A DNA stretch of 64,000 bases from Polytrichum commune (GCA_950295325.1 OX485803.1:10168001-10232000), one strand, 5' to 3'. Positions 36,951 to 49,318 are shown, counted from the stretch's first letter. Numbers and translations are program-made. Notes: generated from the letters alone by a model not told the origin.

Positions 36951-39028
36951 AGGATTTCAAAGCCATCATTCGAGAAAAGAAGAAATTAAAGACCATCAAG
37001 TAATCAATTTCCACTTTGAAGGCATTGTAATGAATTGTTAAATGAAAACTCTCAAAGTAATGTGATTGTGAACTTTGGTTGAGGATTTATAAATGAATGG
37101 AAGAATGTTGTTATTGATTACAAAAGAACACTCTCTTCATTCATAACACTTAACCTCGACATTAGGATTTCGGGGAACATAAGCTTGAAAGCTTAGGCTA
37201 CTTTTTCCTTAGAGATTTATCCAAGAGGAAACACCTTCAAAAGTTAATTTAGATAAGTGTAGTGTCCATGTAAACCGGTCAGCAGCGGGTTACACCGTCT
37301 AAGTTGCTGAGGGTTTGAAGGTGACCTCGACACATTTGTAAATCGTACACTCAATTTTGTTCAAGCAAATTATTTTCTCATATTTGTTTGTCATGTGTAT
37401 AATTTTATTTTGGACAACGAGTTCATATGTTGAGTTGTAGAGCATATTGAGAGGTCTTCCGATCAATATGATTATAGTGTAGAATTATTGAGGAATTAGA
37501 TGTTCCATCTCTTAAATTCGTTCGTTCACAACAAGGAGATTTTCTATAAGTGGGAGATGGGTACTCATCAATTGAAGCATTTGTTGTCTAAAAACATTGG
37601 CATAAACGTAGGAAGTATTCTTTACCAACGATGGCTACATATTTAGTGAAGGAACATGTTGAGAATTGGGGTCGTGAGATGGTGGAGGACACTGCTCAAA
37701 ACACCATGACAATTAGATTGGTGTATGTGGTAAAAGGTAAACAACCACACCGTCTTTCGTAGAGATGGACATCTAGAAGTATTATGATGATTGTGTCATC
37801 TTAAATATCTATGAATCCTCCACCTTCATAATTTTTTGTGCACCCTCCTGTGAAATCTTTTGTGCCCCTCGCTAATATATGCGACAAAACAATGGCAAAA
37901 TTGTTATCAAACAAGAGCTTGTGACACAACATAGTTGGAAACGTCCTAACAAGGGGAAAGGATACAAGGCATGGACTTACCAAGACTAAGTGGATTTGTC
38001 CAACATGCACAAATTTGACACCTCTTTCACGATCATGATGCAGGAACTCGTGAGGGGAACTAACGCAAGGAATGCTTGGCTAAAAAAAGGGAAGGACTCA
38101 ATGTATATTTTCCAAGAATCAACTCTTCCAAAATTTTGGACAATAATTGAATTTTACATGTAGGGGTTGTAGCCTAGGGAAGTGCTAGATGATAGGATGA
38201 GGAAAAAACACATTGTCACCAAGATGAAGGTATTGAACAACGTTACGGGGGTTGTGAATGAGTGGGGTGTTTGTTTTCCTCTAGATATAGGATGTGCATC
38301 AAATTACTTTATTGCCACTGGTGTGGTTTTTTAACTCCTAATCCAACACAAATTCTTGAAGATGTTTGAAGACGAGGTTGAGAAAAAAATTCCACACCAT
38401 TGGGGATCCACTATTTTTTTATTTTTTTTGCTCCTTGTAGACTGTAGCAAGATGCATCATATGGCTTCTTGACCTTAGTGTTTGGGATTATGACAATGTG
38501 GTTGTCTTTCTCAATATTATGTTGGAGACATTTGTTGTGGTACTTCCTTGGGAGACCTCGGTTATAGTGTACGTCTTGATGATTTTCCCAAAATCTCTCA
38601 CAAAGGTTGAAAGTGCAAAGCATTTGAAGAAAATGTTCAAAGTCAACAAATTAGTGGATTTTAAAATTTGGAGACGCTAAAGCAATCTCCTCTAGGGACT
38701 TAGTTGACCATGGGTGCTTAACTTGGTGTTTTATATTTTGACAACCTTGCGGGGATAGCATTGAAATATGATAGAATTCTTGTCAACATCCAATGTGCTA
38801 CAAATTTGACATTATTGGGATTTCAAAAACGAGTTCCTATTATTCACGTCATCAAAACCAAATCATTGTGAATACCTTTGCCAAGATATAGTAGCAAAAA
38901 TCATAAGTTTTTTGCAAAGTTCAACATTTGAGTGAATTGTTGATGCAACACAAGGGGCTAATGACAAATAGAAGGGTGTGGAGGTAGTTGAGACGCCACA
39001 TACATAGCAAAAACTAAAGGATGTTGCC
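36951..39028. other. AT-rich region with broken coding-like stretches
   Basis: Plus-strand fragments such as MATYLVKEHVENWGREMVED (from about 37631) and KMKVLNNVTGVVNEWGVCFP (from about 38224) look coding but are interrupted by stops within 20-60 codons, and I recognise no family. A palindrome-like site lies at 37446-37465. This is probably an old transposon body. Confidence 0.3.
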
Positions 39029-39385
39029 ATGGAGGAGCTAGAAGACACACATGCCCAACATCACAATGAATTTGTCAATGAGATGGAGACTTGCAATCTT
39101 GCAAATCAAGAGATTGTGGGGGAGAGGGGGGGGGGCTCAAACACTCATGAGGCATCAAGAGCTCTCCCGATGCCCCAAGTTGGATCATCAGCCCCTACTG
39201 ACTCTCCACCTCATTCGATTTATGTTCCCCCCTATGAAGTTGCAATTACACATGCTCCCATCCTTGCATGTTTTATGCCCCCATATCCACCTCATTTGCA
39301 TGATGTGTTAGAAAATATTCAACAACACAAATATGAGGAAGACAAGTTTTGGGAGGTTATATCACCAATGCTAAAACCTCTTTAG
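39029..39385 (+). CDS. Hypothetical 118-residue open frame, probably transposon relic
   Basis: Starts at the ATG at 39029 (MEELEDTHAQHHNEFVNEME). Acidic and polar at the start, then a Gly/Pro/Ser-rich centre, and ends HKYEEDKFWEVISPMLKPL. No family recognised. A palindrome-family copy (39153-39172) lies inside it and is read as ASRALPMP. The frame is followed by more interrupted coding-like sequence, so it may be one piece of a decayed longer gene. Confidence 0.25.
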   Translation: MEELEDTHAQHHNEFVNEMETCNLANQEIVGERGGGSNTHEASRALPMPQVGSSAPTDSPPHSIYVPPYEVAITHAPILACFMPPYPPHLHDVLENIQQHKYEEDKFWEVISPMLKPL

Positions 39386-39654
39386 TTTGAGCATAACCCT
39401 CCTCAACCACTTGCCCGTTAGAAACTAATGTCCGAAGTTGTTGAGGTCCCCTTCTCGGGGTTAGTTCAATGTCAAAAGGTACAAAAACAAGGTCAACATG
39501 TGGCATCACAAAGGACAAGAAACATAAGATTATTGAATCTATTGCTATGAAGGCAACAATTCTACAAGAAGCATCAGCCACAAATATGTCTATGAGAGAT
39601 TTGGTTTATATTTCTTTTTGTATTTGAATGCTTAGTTATATTGGTTTATTTGAG

Positions 39655-39674
39655 AACCAAGAGGCCTCCCAATG
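39655..39674. repeat. Palindrome-family copy
   Basis: AACCAAGAGGCCTCCCAATG. The right half matches the family fully, the left half partly. Confidence 0.65.
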
Positions 39675-40080
39675 CTTGACACTTCCCAATAGTACATTAA
39701 GTGGAAGAAGTTCATATATCCAATTTTTGGAAATTTGCTATTGTATCTTGCAACATTGATTGACCTACCACCCCAATTCATTTGTGTGCCATTAGTAAGA
39801 TATTTCATAGTGTTTCATTTTAATGGGTTTTTGTGCTCCAAAACAATTAATAAAAAAATACAAGGTTTTATTGTGACTAGGCGCTCGTGTGCTACGCAAA
39901 GGTTGATCTTCTTGTTTGGACTTCCACTTGAAAGCCGAAAGCCAAGTATATGATCGATGCCTTAATGGAAGATTCCAAGTACTTTAAGTTTGATGAAGAC
40001 GTTGGATCCTTTTCCAATTATTTCCATACATTAAGATAAACCAAAACAACCAATTTTGATGAAAGATCTGCAACTTAAGG

Positions 40081-40226
40081 TTTTTAAGAAAATGAGGAAT
40101 ACCATGTTGTATAATGTTATGCTTATAGATGATTCTCTATATAGGAACTCTGATTTTTAAGAAAACGACGAATGCCATGTTGTATAATGTTATGCTTATA
40201 GATTATTCTCTATATACGAACTTTCA
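40081..40226. repeat. 73-bp tandem duplication
   Basis: CCATGTTGTATAATGTTATG begins at 40102 and again at 40175. The preceding TTTTTAAGAAAA and the following ATTCTCTATATA are also shared. The second copy forms the start of the open frame at 40129. Confidence 0.85.
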
Positions 40227-40596
40227 TAATCATTGGAATCATGCAAGCCATCCTCCCATTTTAAAATTTGATATGCATATCGAAGACAAATACCTCCTCA
40301 GTCCATTGCTTGAGTGGTTGAGACACCTTGTGGACTCAAACATATATTTCAAGAAGATTGTTGGAAATAACCCCTTTCCATTTGAGAAACCCCAACTTTG
40401 TAAGTTTGAAGCTCGTTGGGTCTCACTAGCGCATCACTACTCGAAGCAGCTATGCCCTCACGATGTGGATAGAATAGAGGAATTGCAGCCAAAGTATCAA
40501 CAATGGGAGATTTCCCAATGCATTCTTCATGATCCCACAGTGCTATGTTATTTTTTTCACATTTCAACAAGAATAAGTTTACTAAAAACAAAATAA
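40129..40596 (+). pseudogene. Hypothetical coding-like frame, 155 residues
   Basis: Starts at an ATG inside the 73-bp duplication. The body has convincing protein character (DKYLLSPLLEWLRHLVDSNI, KPQLCKFEARWVSLAHHYSK) but no family I recognise. A related upstream fragment, DALMEDSKYFKFDEDVGSFS, lies at about 39955 in another frame. A palindrome-family copy at 40501-40520 is read through as QWEISQC. This is best regarded as a fragment of a broken gene, possibly of a transposon. Confidence 0.3.
40501..40520. repeat. Palindrome-family copy inside an open frame
   Basis: CAATGGGAGATTTCCCAATG. The arms pair with one mismatch pair, and the centre GATT differs from the usual GGCC or GCGC. Confidence 0.65.
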
Positions 40597-40599
40597 ATA

Positions 40600-41530
40600 A
40601 TTGATTATCCTTCCCCCATACGGTGTCATGGAGAATTCCCATATTTTTTCCTACAACTCCATAGGACATTGTGAAATCAACACAACAAGCTCCTAGGTAC
40701 TTTAGGTACTCTAGGAGTATCCACATGGGCCAATCACTATTGGAATGCGGTTTGGCATATCTTCATAAGATGTCCATGTCCTCATTTCCCTTGAGCATGC
40801 CACGGAGTTGGGCTCGGGTTTACACATTTTTTAGTTTTGTTCAAGTTCCTTTGATTTTTTTCTAGGAAGCAAAATATTGATCTATGACTTTGACATCTTA
40901 TAATGTTTTGATATTCATCTTGGAACCAAAGACTGTGAATTGTATTTGTCAAGTCCTTGGCAATGTTTCTTTGTATACTACCAATAGTGTTTTGAGCTTC
41001 CATGAATGAATATGTATGAATGTATTTATTGTTTATTCCACATTTTCCCAACACATGTGTTTCTTGAGACTAGGATCGGGAGCTCTCCCTATGCATCATC
41101 TCCACATAATTTTGATGTCTCTATCACCCCTATGCAACCTACATACCAACCCCAACCCAAGCCCTTCAAGTTGATCATTCTCTCTATCCATGGTCTAATT
41201 TGTAGTTGCTCTTTACCAAGGGTGAGACAAAAGGCCATTATGTGTTCTAACGGACATGGTAATCTTGGAAGGGATAAGTTGTGGGATTTCAAAGTTTGTT
41301 TGAGGTTACAAAAATCTATGTCACTAGTCTTACAAAGTTTCCATGTTATTGTATGGTTGTCCTTCACAATGTTCTTTGATGCTTATTTTTAGATAACATC
41401 ATTTGTAGACCAATATTTGTGTGGGGTAGATCATAGTGCACGAACACAAATGGGTTTATTATTAGAGATGTATCTTTCCTCTTTATAGAGAAGATTCCTC
41501 TTTAAGCACTACGTATATATGTTTGGTTGT

Positions 41531-41561
<31 letters not shown>

Positions 41562-43793
41562 GACGATTAGCCTAGCAAACACACCAGAAACAAGGCCTCA
41601 TATTGATGCTACTTCCCACACTTGGCCTGGACTTTGAATTATAAATAATATCACCACCGCATGTTTCCTTTACATTGAGAAACTTACACACACATCAAAT
41701 GTTCTTTTGTATTTGGGAAATCGTATTACAAATGGACAACCCCCAATTCAACATTGCTATAAATAGTTTGGTCCATGTACGCCCATCGATTGCTTGCAAA
41801 ACTTAACAAAATCTTGGAACACATTGAGTGAGTATGTCCCAATCTCTTATAATTCAGGTTTAGTTTATTTTTCTATGTTACTATCACAAACCATGAGGTC
41901 TCTTGATCCATCATTATGATATATTCTTTATCTATTTAATTGCATTGAAACACTCTAAGTTTCCTCTTCTTTATGTATCAAGTGTCTATGTGCGTGGCAT
42001 TGCTAGTCATCACATTTTTGAAACCCATGAAAATTCCAAAGAAGTGCGTGGACTTTGTGACTCATGAAACTATCAGAGTGTAACTCCTATGTTGGTTACG
42101 ACATTAGGCAAATCATTGTTCCTTATTTTTCCTCACCACGATGCAGGAGGTTGCGTCTTAGACAATGTTTACAACTTTCAGGAGGTTGTGTGATTTTTGT
42201 ACTTTGACACCAAGGTGTGAATTTCTTCTTTCCAATTTTCTTTGCTCTATATTGTTGCTAGCTCAATTGTGTTCTCTTTGTCTTTTGCAAGTTCAACCAA
42301 CTCATCTCCTTATGAATTCTCATGTGCTTTCCACACCTCAAGGTTTTGCCAACGAAAGTTGAGCCAACGACTACCAAGACACCGAGAGCTCTTATGGTCC
42401 TCTGCTAATTCCACATTAAAGGCATGAAATTTGTTTGGAGGTTGTAGAGATGGTGGTTGATTCAAGATTGTTTAACTAGTGAGAACCCTCTAATTTCATA
42501 TCGATATAGTAGAAGTATATAGTCTAGGCTTTCTATATATTCTTGGATTGTAGTTTATTTTATGGTTTATTGTACATTGCTTGATGAAATGCACAACTCA
42601 TGTTTTACATTTTAAAAATAAATTCAAATGTCTAAAATCCCATTTTTATTCTCCACATGTGCTCCATTTTAAATAAATTGTTAAGTGTATTTTAATTCTG
42701 GTGCTAAAGATGGGGAGACCTCCTGATGCTTTTGAAGATTAAACTTGTTGAAATATGTTGTTGTGAAATTTGTAGTATACTATGCTACTTCTATGAATAT
42801 TTACTCTTTAATTAAAGTGAAGAATAAGTTGGGCATTGGGAGCGCCCCTAGTCCCATCCTTGTTACTATAATGTTTTAGGGCTTCTATTATTATATTCCT
42901 AATCAACTTAACATTGATCATCATTAATTTACTAAATTAAAACATTATACTCTTTGATTGTCTAATTTTAGTTAAATACTTGTTTGAATCCTTAGCGATA
43001 TCTTGAATGTTATACTACTAAAATATGTTGGAAATCCAAATAACTATCCTTTGAAGTTTAAATATTCAAAATGATCATAATGAACTTTGCGTATTCTATT
43101 GGAGGATCCTACTATACAAGTCTTTCGCAAGATCGTATGATAGAATTTAACACGTTATAATTTTGGACTTGGTCTTGGACTTAGTCCAATTTTACTTAAA
43201 TATGTCTTATTACACATACTAGGTATGTTTCTAGAATGTTGGCATTAAAGAAAATACTTAGAAGCACGCATTGTTGTGTTTGTGTTCCGATACACAACCC
43301 AACCACCAAAAGGATGTAGACACTTTTGAAGACCATTTGGTGGGCCAAGGGAGCCCTAAATTTTAAGCAATGAAATCTGTATGGACAAATGATGGGAGGT
43401 AGATGTACATGTGACCCTTTCAAATTTACAAATTCTTACAAATAACTAAATATCTAAATCAAACCAAAGGCAAATAACTTAAAATTGGGAAATAACATCT
43501 TTCAAATTCACCATGAAAGCAAAATGTACAATATAATCTTTGATATTCCAAACATACCAAACATGTGTAACATATTGTATTTGTGTCTATTTTAAGATCC
43601 AAAATGTATTAGTTATTACCCCATTTCATACAATGTCAAAACGCCAAACCAAATCAAAGACAAACTCCAAAAGCTATTTGAAAATATTATTTTTCAATAT
43701 ACTTCAAGAGATAATTATTCATTTAAAAGTACATGCTCAATCCAACCCACCAATTGCCATAAAATAAAGTGGGCATGACGGGGCGTATGGGAA
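40600..43793. other. AT-rich region without recognised genes
   Basis: Holds palindrome-family copies at 41074-41093, 41890-41909, 42709-42728 and 42834-42853, and an (ATTT)n run at about 41527-41560. Coding-like fragments occur (41006-41392 plus strand) but no domain was recognised. Confidence 0.4.
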
Positions 43794-43795
43794 TA

Positions 43796-44301
43796 CAGTA
43801 ATCTCCCGCTTAAGTACACACCCGTTTAAGTACGCATCGCGGTTAAATGTGCAATGTTTTTGAAAAAAAATCAGGGTTCATATTTTATTGTTTGAACATG
43901 TCATGCAAAGTCATTTGCCATGAATGCATGACTTTTTTACGCTTGGCATTCAATGTCAATTTGTTAATGTCTTGCTGAAACATCTCAAACGATTGTTGCA
44001 ATTCATCATACATCTATCCAGCTTCCATTTGAACACTGGAGCAAAGCAATTGGTCGTTGATGTCGAGGACAATGTTGTGTAGAGCTTCAAAGCCTTTGAA
44101 GTTGGTGGCACATTTAGATTCAACAAATGTCTCGATAGGCTAGATTTCAGTCAAGCGGGTTGCCTCAAGTTTCGTCCATTTAACATTGCGATTCATCGAA
44201 TCAGATGGTCTAGAAAGCGATATGAGTAAAGCACTCACCTACCATCTAAGTGCACACCAATGGCTCCAATTCAAACTGCGTACTCAAGTAGGAGATTACT
44301 A
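43796..44301. mobile_element. pogo/Tc1-mariner-like MITE, 506 bp, TA target sites
   Basis: The left end CAGTAATCTCCCGCTTAAGT and, as complement of the right end, TAGTAATCTCCTACTTGAGT are terminal inverted repeats. Each is bordered by TA (43794-43795 and 44302-44303), the duplicated target of Tc1/mariner elements. The CAGTAATCTCCC end and AAGTACACACC subterminal motif resemble plant pogo-like elements. The interior shows a minus-strand coding-like fragment (VESKCATNFKGFEALHNIVL) with stops, so it is non-autonomous. It could be a deletion derivative of a full element. Confidence 0.75.
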
Positions 44302-44303
44302 TA

Positions 44304-45540
44304 GCATATTAGGGTTAAGGTAGATGAGACTAATTCACTTAGCTTCCTTAATTGGACACCTATTGTTGGCTCTTAATCAACAATACCTTCACTCTAATTC
44401 AATGGGTGGGTAATGCATGATGATTCAGTCACAACCTTGATGATATTTGGGTTAGTTACCTTTGCAAAAATCAAACTACACCCAACATTCTCCAATATTA
44501 GGAGTATTGTCCATTGCGCTATGACATGCTTGGTTTTTGTGGTGAAGTGGAATGTAGTTGTGAGGTGAAAATCGACTTGTATTGTGGGTATTTTGTAATG
44601 AAAAACCAATTCATCAACATTTTATCTTCCCCATCACCACTTTAGAGACATGGCACAACTGATATTGATATTGAACTTGGGTTTTCATTGGCAAACGACC
44701 CATGTAGAACGTGCTAGTGATGTTGTCCACTTACACAAAATTGAATGATGAAAGGGTCCCCCTTATAATACCAAACTAGGAAGCATATAAGCTTTCATTT
44801 CTACAACCGAAATCAACACCTTCCTCAACTCCGATTTCAAATCCTTTTGTCATGATTTGCATTTGCTAAAATGCTCAAGCTCGTGATGCTTGAATTCATT
44901 GGTTGGATGATTCCACATGGCTGAAGGTGTCCACATTAACCTCATCTACCTTAGACAACAAAGTCAATGAATGTATTCGGGGTTGTACATACTCTTGGTT
45001 GGATATAGGGAAACCAATGTGTTTCCATGTGCATTAAATTATTTAGCTATATGGGTGTGTTTTGTTCTATATTTAGCATCTGACATGGGCCTCCACTATC
45101 CTACCTTCGTGGGAAGAAACTTAGAAAATAAGAAGAAATGGACACCAATATGAATGACAAATGATGCCGGTATGAATAGTAGAAATATTGTGAATAACAT
45201 CATTATTTTCAATGAGAGTGTTTCTATGAGTAGCATCTTTAGGGGAAAATACCGGAATGCATTGTGTTTGTTGTGAATATTGCCAAGATGAACAATGAAT
45301 CATGTGAATAACTCCACCAAAATTTTCAAGTGTCAATTTGAATGTATGAATAGTAAGTGGATATTTTTACTTTGTTCGAGAGACCACAAAATATAATTGA
45401 CATATTCCAAGGCCACGAAACCGACCCACATGGCTGAATATTGTTATATGAAATCATGAAGGGGCCATATTCAACTTGGCCACATGTGAGCCCAAAATGG
45501 TGCCCACATGTGGTGATTAACTCTTCGAAACCAATTTTAG
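44304..45540. other. AT-rich region, nothing recognised
   Basis: Only short open frames (largest 75 residues or so) without family motifs. No repeat or RNA gene noted. Confidence 0.4.
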
Positions 45541-45837
45541 TTTGACTTCGATGTGTTATGATTATTCACAAAACATAAAAAGAGTGAAGTGTGGTTTGGA
45601 TTTAAGTTTAGGCTTTAGAATGTGTTGTGTGATTATTTCAAGGTTTGATTTCAATAGGAGAATGCCTTGATTATGTAAGTAGGGGGTAAGGTGAAGCAAG
45701 GTGAGCTCCGCGGGTTAAATGCCCACTTTTGGATCCACCTTGGTAGTTTAGGAAGAAGGAAGCTTGGTGGATGGGGATTAGTCCCTACTTTAGAGGTGAA
45801 GGTTAAAGGATTGTGATTGGAGGTGCTAATCCTCTCA

Positions 45838-45925
45838 CCCTATCCTCGCCTCTCTCTCCCTCTCTCCCTCTCTCCCTCTTTGCTACTTAAGGTGTTTTCT
45901 CTCTCATTTTTCCTCTCTCTCTCCA
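45838..45925. repeat. CT-rich microsatellite
   Basis: Imperfect (TCTC)n and CTCTCCCT repeats, continued near 45900-45925, within copy A upstream of the minisatellite. Confidence 0.8.
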
Positions 45926-46217
45926 TCAAGCGCTCTCAAGGGAGCAAGCTCCTAAGAGCTTGAGCCACGTGTGTGGGTTATTAGTTTTAGTGAAGTTAAT
46001 TAGTTAAGCTCTCTCTCTCATTATCTCTCAAAGGGGGGAAGCTCTTAGAGCTTGAGACAAGGGTGTGGATTAAGTAGCTCTTAGAGTAGTTGTGTGTTAG
46101 ATTAGTTCATTAGCGGGGTAAGTTAGTACATTTAGCCAAAGTACAAGGAGAAGGGAGTTAGGGTGATGCTTGATTAGCACCTAGGGTTGCTTATTGAAGG
46201 CAGCTCATAGATGACCC

Positions 46218-46555
46218 AAGGCCGAAGCCAACCAGTTTTAGTTCCCAGTTTCAGTTCCAGGGCCGAAGCCAACCGGTTCCTGTTCCAGGGCCGAAGCCAA
46301 CCGGTTCCTGTTCCAGGGCCGAAGCCAACCAGTTTCAGTCCTAGAGCCGAAGCCAACCAGTACCAGTTCAGGGCCGAAGCCAACCAGTTTCAGTCCCAGG
46401 GCCGAAGCCACCCGGTTCCTGTTCCAGGGCCGAAGCCAACCAGTTTCAGTCCCAGGGCCGAAGCCAACCAGTACCAGTTCAGGGCCGAAGCCAACCAATT
46501 TCAGTCCCAGGGCCGAAGCCAACCGGTTCCAGTTCCAGGGCCGAAGCCAACCCAA
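46218..46555 (+). repeat. Coding-compatible minisatellite (GGCCGAAGCCAACC units)
   Basis: About twelve units of 26-30 bp. Each has the core GGGCCGAAGCCAACC followed by GGTTCCTGTTCCA, AGTTTCAGTCCCA or AGTACCAGTTCA. The frame 46211-46609 stays open through all of them as repeats such as GPKPTSFSPRAEANQYQF, and the reverse strand is also open. Unit variants alternate in a pattern (46383-46500 repeats as a block), so blocks have been duplicated. Lies inside repeat copy A. Confidence 0.85.
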
Positions 46556-47100
46556 GTACCAATTGATCCTGTGGGAGTGCAAGTAATTAAATTAGGCCTA
46601 GCAACTTAGTTGCTTAGCCCGAAAATTAATCTAAATCACACTAGGCTATTGTAGGCTATCCTAGATCTTAGGTAAGGGTTGGGATTCATTAGACTAGTTA
46701 TGGTTGTGTGTGACTCTTTGAATGTATTAATGATGGACTATTGAGGTGAGTGTTTTTAAACACTTGCAATCTCTTTGTCAAAATAAGATCACGTGTGCAA
46801 CGAATGGAGAATGTGGAGGATCCTGGCAAGGGCAATACAAGGGAAGTAAAGATCAAGGGTGTTAGGGGAATCTCTTTAAGGGCATGCGTGGCCAAGGCCG
46901 CGGGTTGGACCCTTGAGAAATCAAATTCCACCACACGCCAAGAGATTCAAAATAATGTAACAAGTTGAGTTAATATAAAGTGAGTACCTTGGGCATGAGA
47001 GCCACATAGCAATTCACATTATGACGTTATGAAGTGAATGTGATTCTCAAAACCATCACCCGGACTAGGACGCTTAAGGGTGGTGGGTTTGGCCTCACAC

Positions 47101-49318
47101 CACATGATTAGGATTGTTGATGCTTTACATGGAGTTGATCCTTTAAATTGAGGATGTCGTTCGGAGAGACACTACGTGAATCGCGTATTAAAGTCAAAGG
47201 CAATCTGGAGAGATAGTTTAAAAATATACGAATCATCGAATGTGCTCCCATTCGGAGGCAAAATACAACTAAACTGTGCCACATATTTGTACACGTGTCA
47301 TAGTAATATAAAAACATAAAATTATCCATAATGGCCCAAAAAAGAAAGAAAGAAACAACAACTTACGCATCAAAGCTTGGTTATGAAAACCAACATCCTG
47401 CGGAGGCCGTACCAAATCCATGTGGCTTGAACACATTGCACAGTTATTGTTATGTGCGTGCAATAATCCAACCCTCAAACCCTAGGCCTCAACTTTGAGC
47501 TAAGTCCAATTGAATCCCTAAAGCCGATGGGGCCTAAGGTACTCTTAAGTAAGCGCATGAAGTTGGTCATCAAAATGTCGGGGTTCACATCAAAGTAGGA
47601 GGAGGTCGTGGTGGAGCCCCAACCAGTGACCGGGGAGATTTTTGGGCATACTAATTGGTTGAGATCCTAGTGTTTGCAAGTCCAACCGGTTAAGTTACAT
47701 GTTGACATATCCTTCGGTTTTCCTTTGTTATAGTGGGTATATTCTATAGATTCCTCTAAAATGATGGATAATTTTCATGCAGTCTTGAACTTCAACCGGT
47801 TATTTCTCAAACTCATCCGGTTCATTTGTAACTAACTGCCGGTTCTTCCCAATCATTGGCCCCGAGGGGGTGGGCACCCTATCGTTCCAGTCGGCCAAAT
47901 TGGCGGGCCAAGCAGTCCATAGCATGCAGTGTTCAAGTTCGAAGTGTGCACATGCATTTCAATGTGAAGGGTTTCAAAATAAATCACACTTCACGCAAAC
48001 TTTCAAACTTTTTTGCAACACTTCACAAAACCAAAAAAAACAAAAAAACTTGATATTGGTTGTTTGGTATTGAATATGGAAATAATATGATGTCTCACTA
48101 TATTGAAGAAATACATGGAACGAAATGAGGTCCTAACATTATTTAGATTCCCTACATAATGCACTTAATCATCAGGCTAAGCCTTCCGGTTTTTGGTCGA
48201 TTTCCAAGTGTCAAAAATTCTAGCCCAATTCATATTTTTCATCGGAAGACCGCATCATGACACTCACATCAATGCATCCAATGTTTCAAGTTTCAATCAA
48301 CTCATGTGATCACTCTTCACCCAATTATGTTTGGAAAATCCACATTCACATGTAGTTGTGCTTGCCAAGCCGAAGTTGCAAAGTCGAAATTGCAGGAGTT
48401 ATTGGAATTTGGAAGTGTCTGCTAGAGTGCCAAGAATGGAGTCGAATTATTTTTTTATTTGCAAATTGCAGCCATTGTATTTTGTGACAAATTGTTTTTG
48501 GAGAAACCTTCCATGTGATTGGTGGAAACTTTGCAAAACACATTTTTGTGAAGTTCCCAAAATCTAAAAAAACTTCTTTGATGGCCAAAATGGCATTCGA
48601 TAGGTGTTGAAGACTTCAATATTGAACACCGATAGCATGTCTCCGCCATGCCCATGGCAACCTCAAATTAGACTAAAGCAAGGTTGAGATTCAGACAGGG
48701 CATAGTTGTTTCATAACATATAGCAACAAATGTATGGGTCCTAAGTTACACAACATTGCTATAAACATGAGCAACGAGCCACTAGGGCCAAAGGCTCGTG
48801 TTGGTGGAAGGGGAAGGCTCACATATTCTAACTAATTTGAACAAAAGCAAGCAGTGCATAATCAAAGTTGATGAGAACTTAGGACATTTCTTTATAATGT
48901 AGTGTATGCTCATCTGAGACAACAAAAGAACATTTTTTTTTGGTCAAGATTCTAAATGGTTTTATATGCATATCCTTTCACTTGCATAAATGAATATGAA
49001 TTTTTTTTTCAAACTCTTTGTTGCTACAAACTCTATGTGAAATGGATGGCTCAACCATTTAATTTTTTTTTAAAACATACTCATGCAAAGAAGTATTGGT
49101 AGTGAGCCTTGAAATTTCAAAATATAGAAAACAATGATCTTCATTGCACTTCTACTAGATACTCTTTTCTTAGGAACATAAAAATCCTGGATGGGGGCTT
49201 CAACTCACACAATGAGAATATATTTACATTCAATGAATGCACAATTATAGATTGCGTAATCAATCAAAACATTGTCCAAAACATCGATAGCATGCTAGAA
49301 AAACCTTCTGCTCTTCAT
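47101..49318. other. Unassigned sequence between repeat copy A and the chromovirus
   Basis: No gene recognised. The palindromic word AACCGGTT, prominent in the minisatellite, recurs singly at about 47697 and 47793, with further CCGGTT at 47818 and 47842. Overlapping short open frames on both strands near 48331-48655 look like chance. Confidence 0.35.

Larger units (their letters stand above)
45575..47100 (+). mobile_element. Non-autonomous LTR-type repeat, copy A
   Basis: Shares three separate blocks, in the same order, with the reverse-oriented repeat at 51.3-52.75 kb: an ATAAAAAGAGTGAAGTGTGG-type block (45574), a block coding for RGISLRACVAKAAGW (about 46860-46910), and about 60 bp around CACCCGGACTAGGACGCTTA (47058). 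Between the first two lie a CT-rich stretch, duplicated GAGCTTGAG phrases and a minisatellite. Order and content suggest a non-autonomous LTR retrotransposon family whose copies carry different minisatellites. Exact ends and target duplications were not found. Confidence 0.5.
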
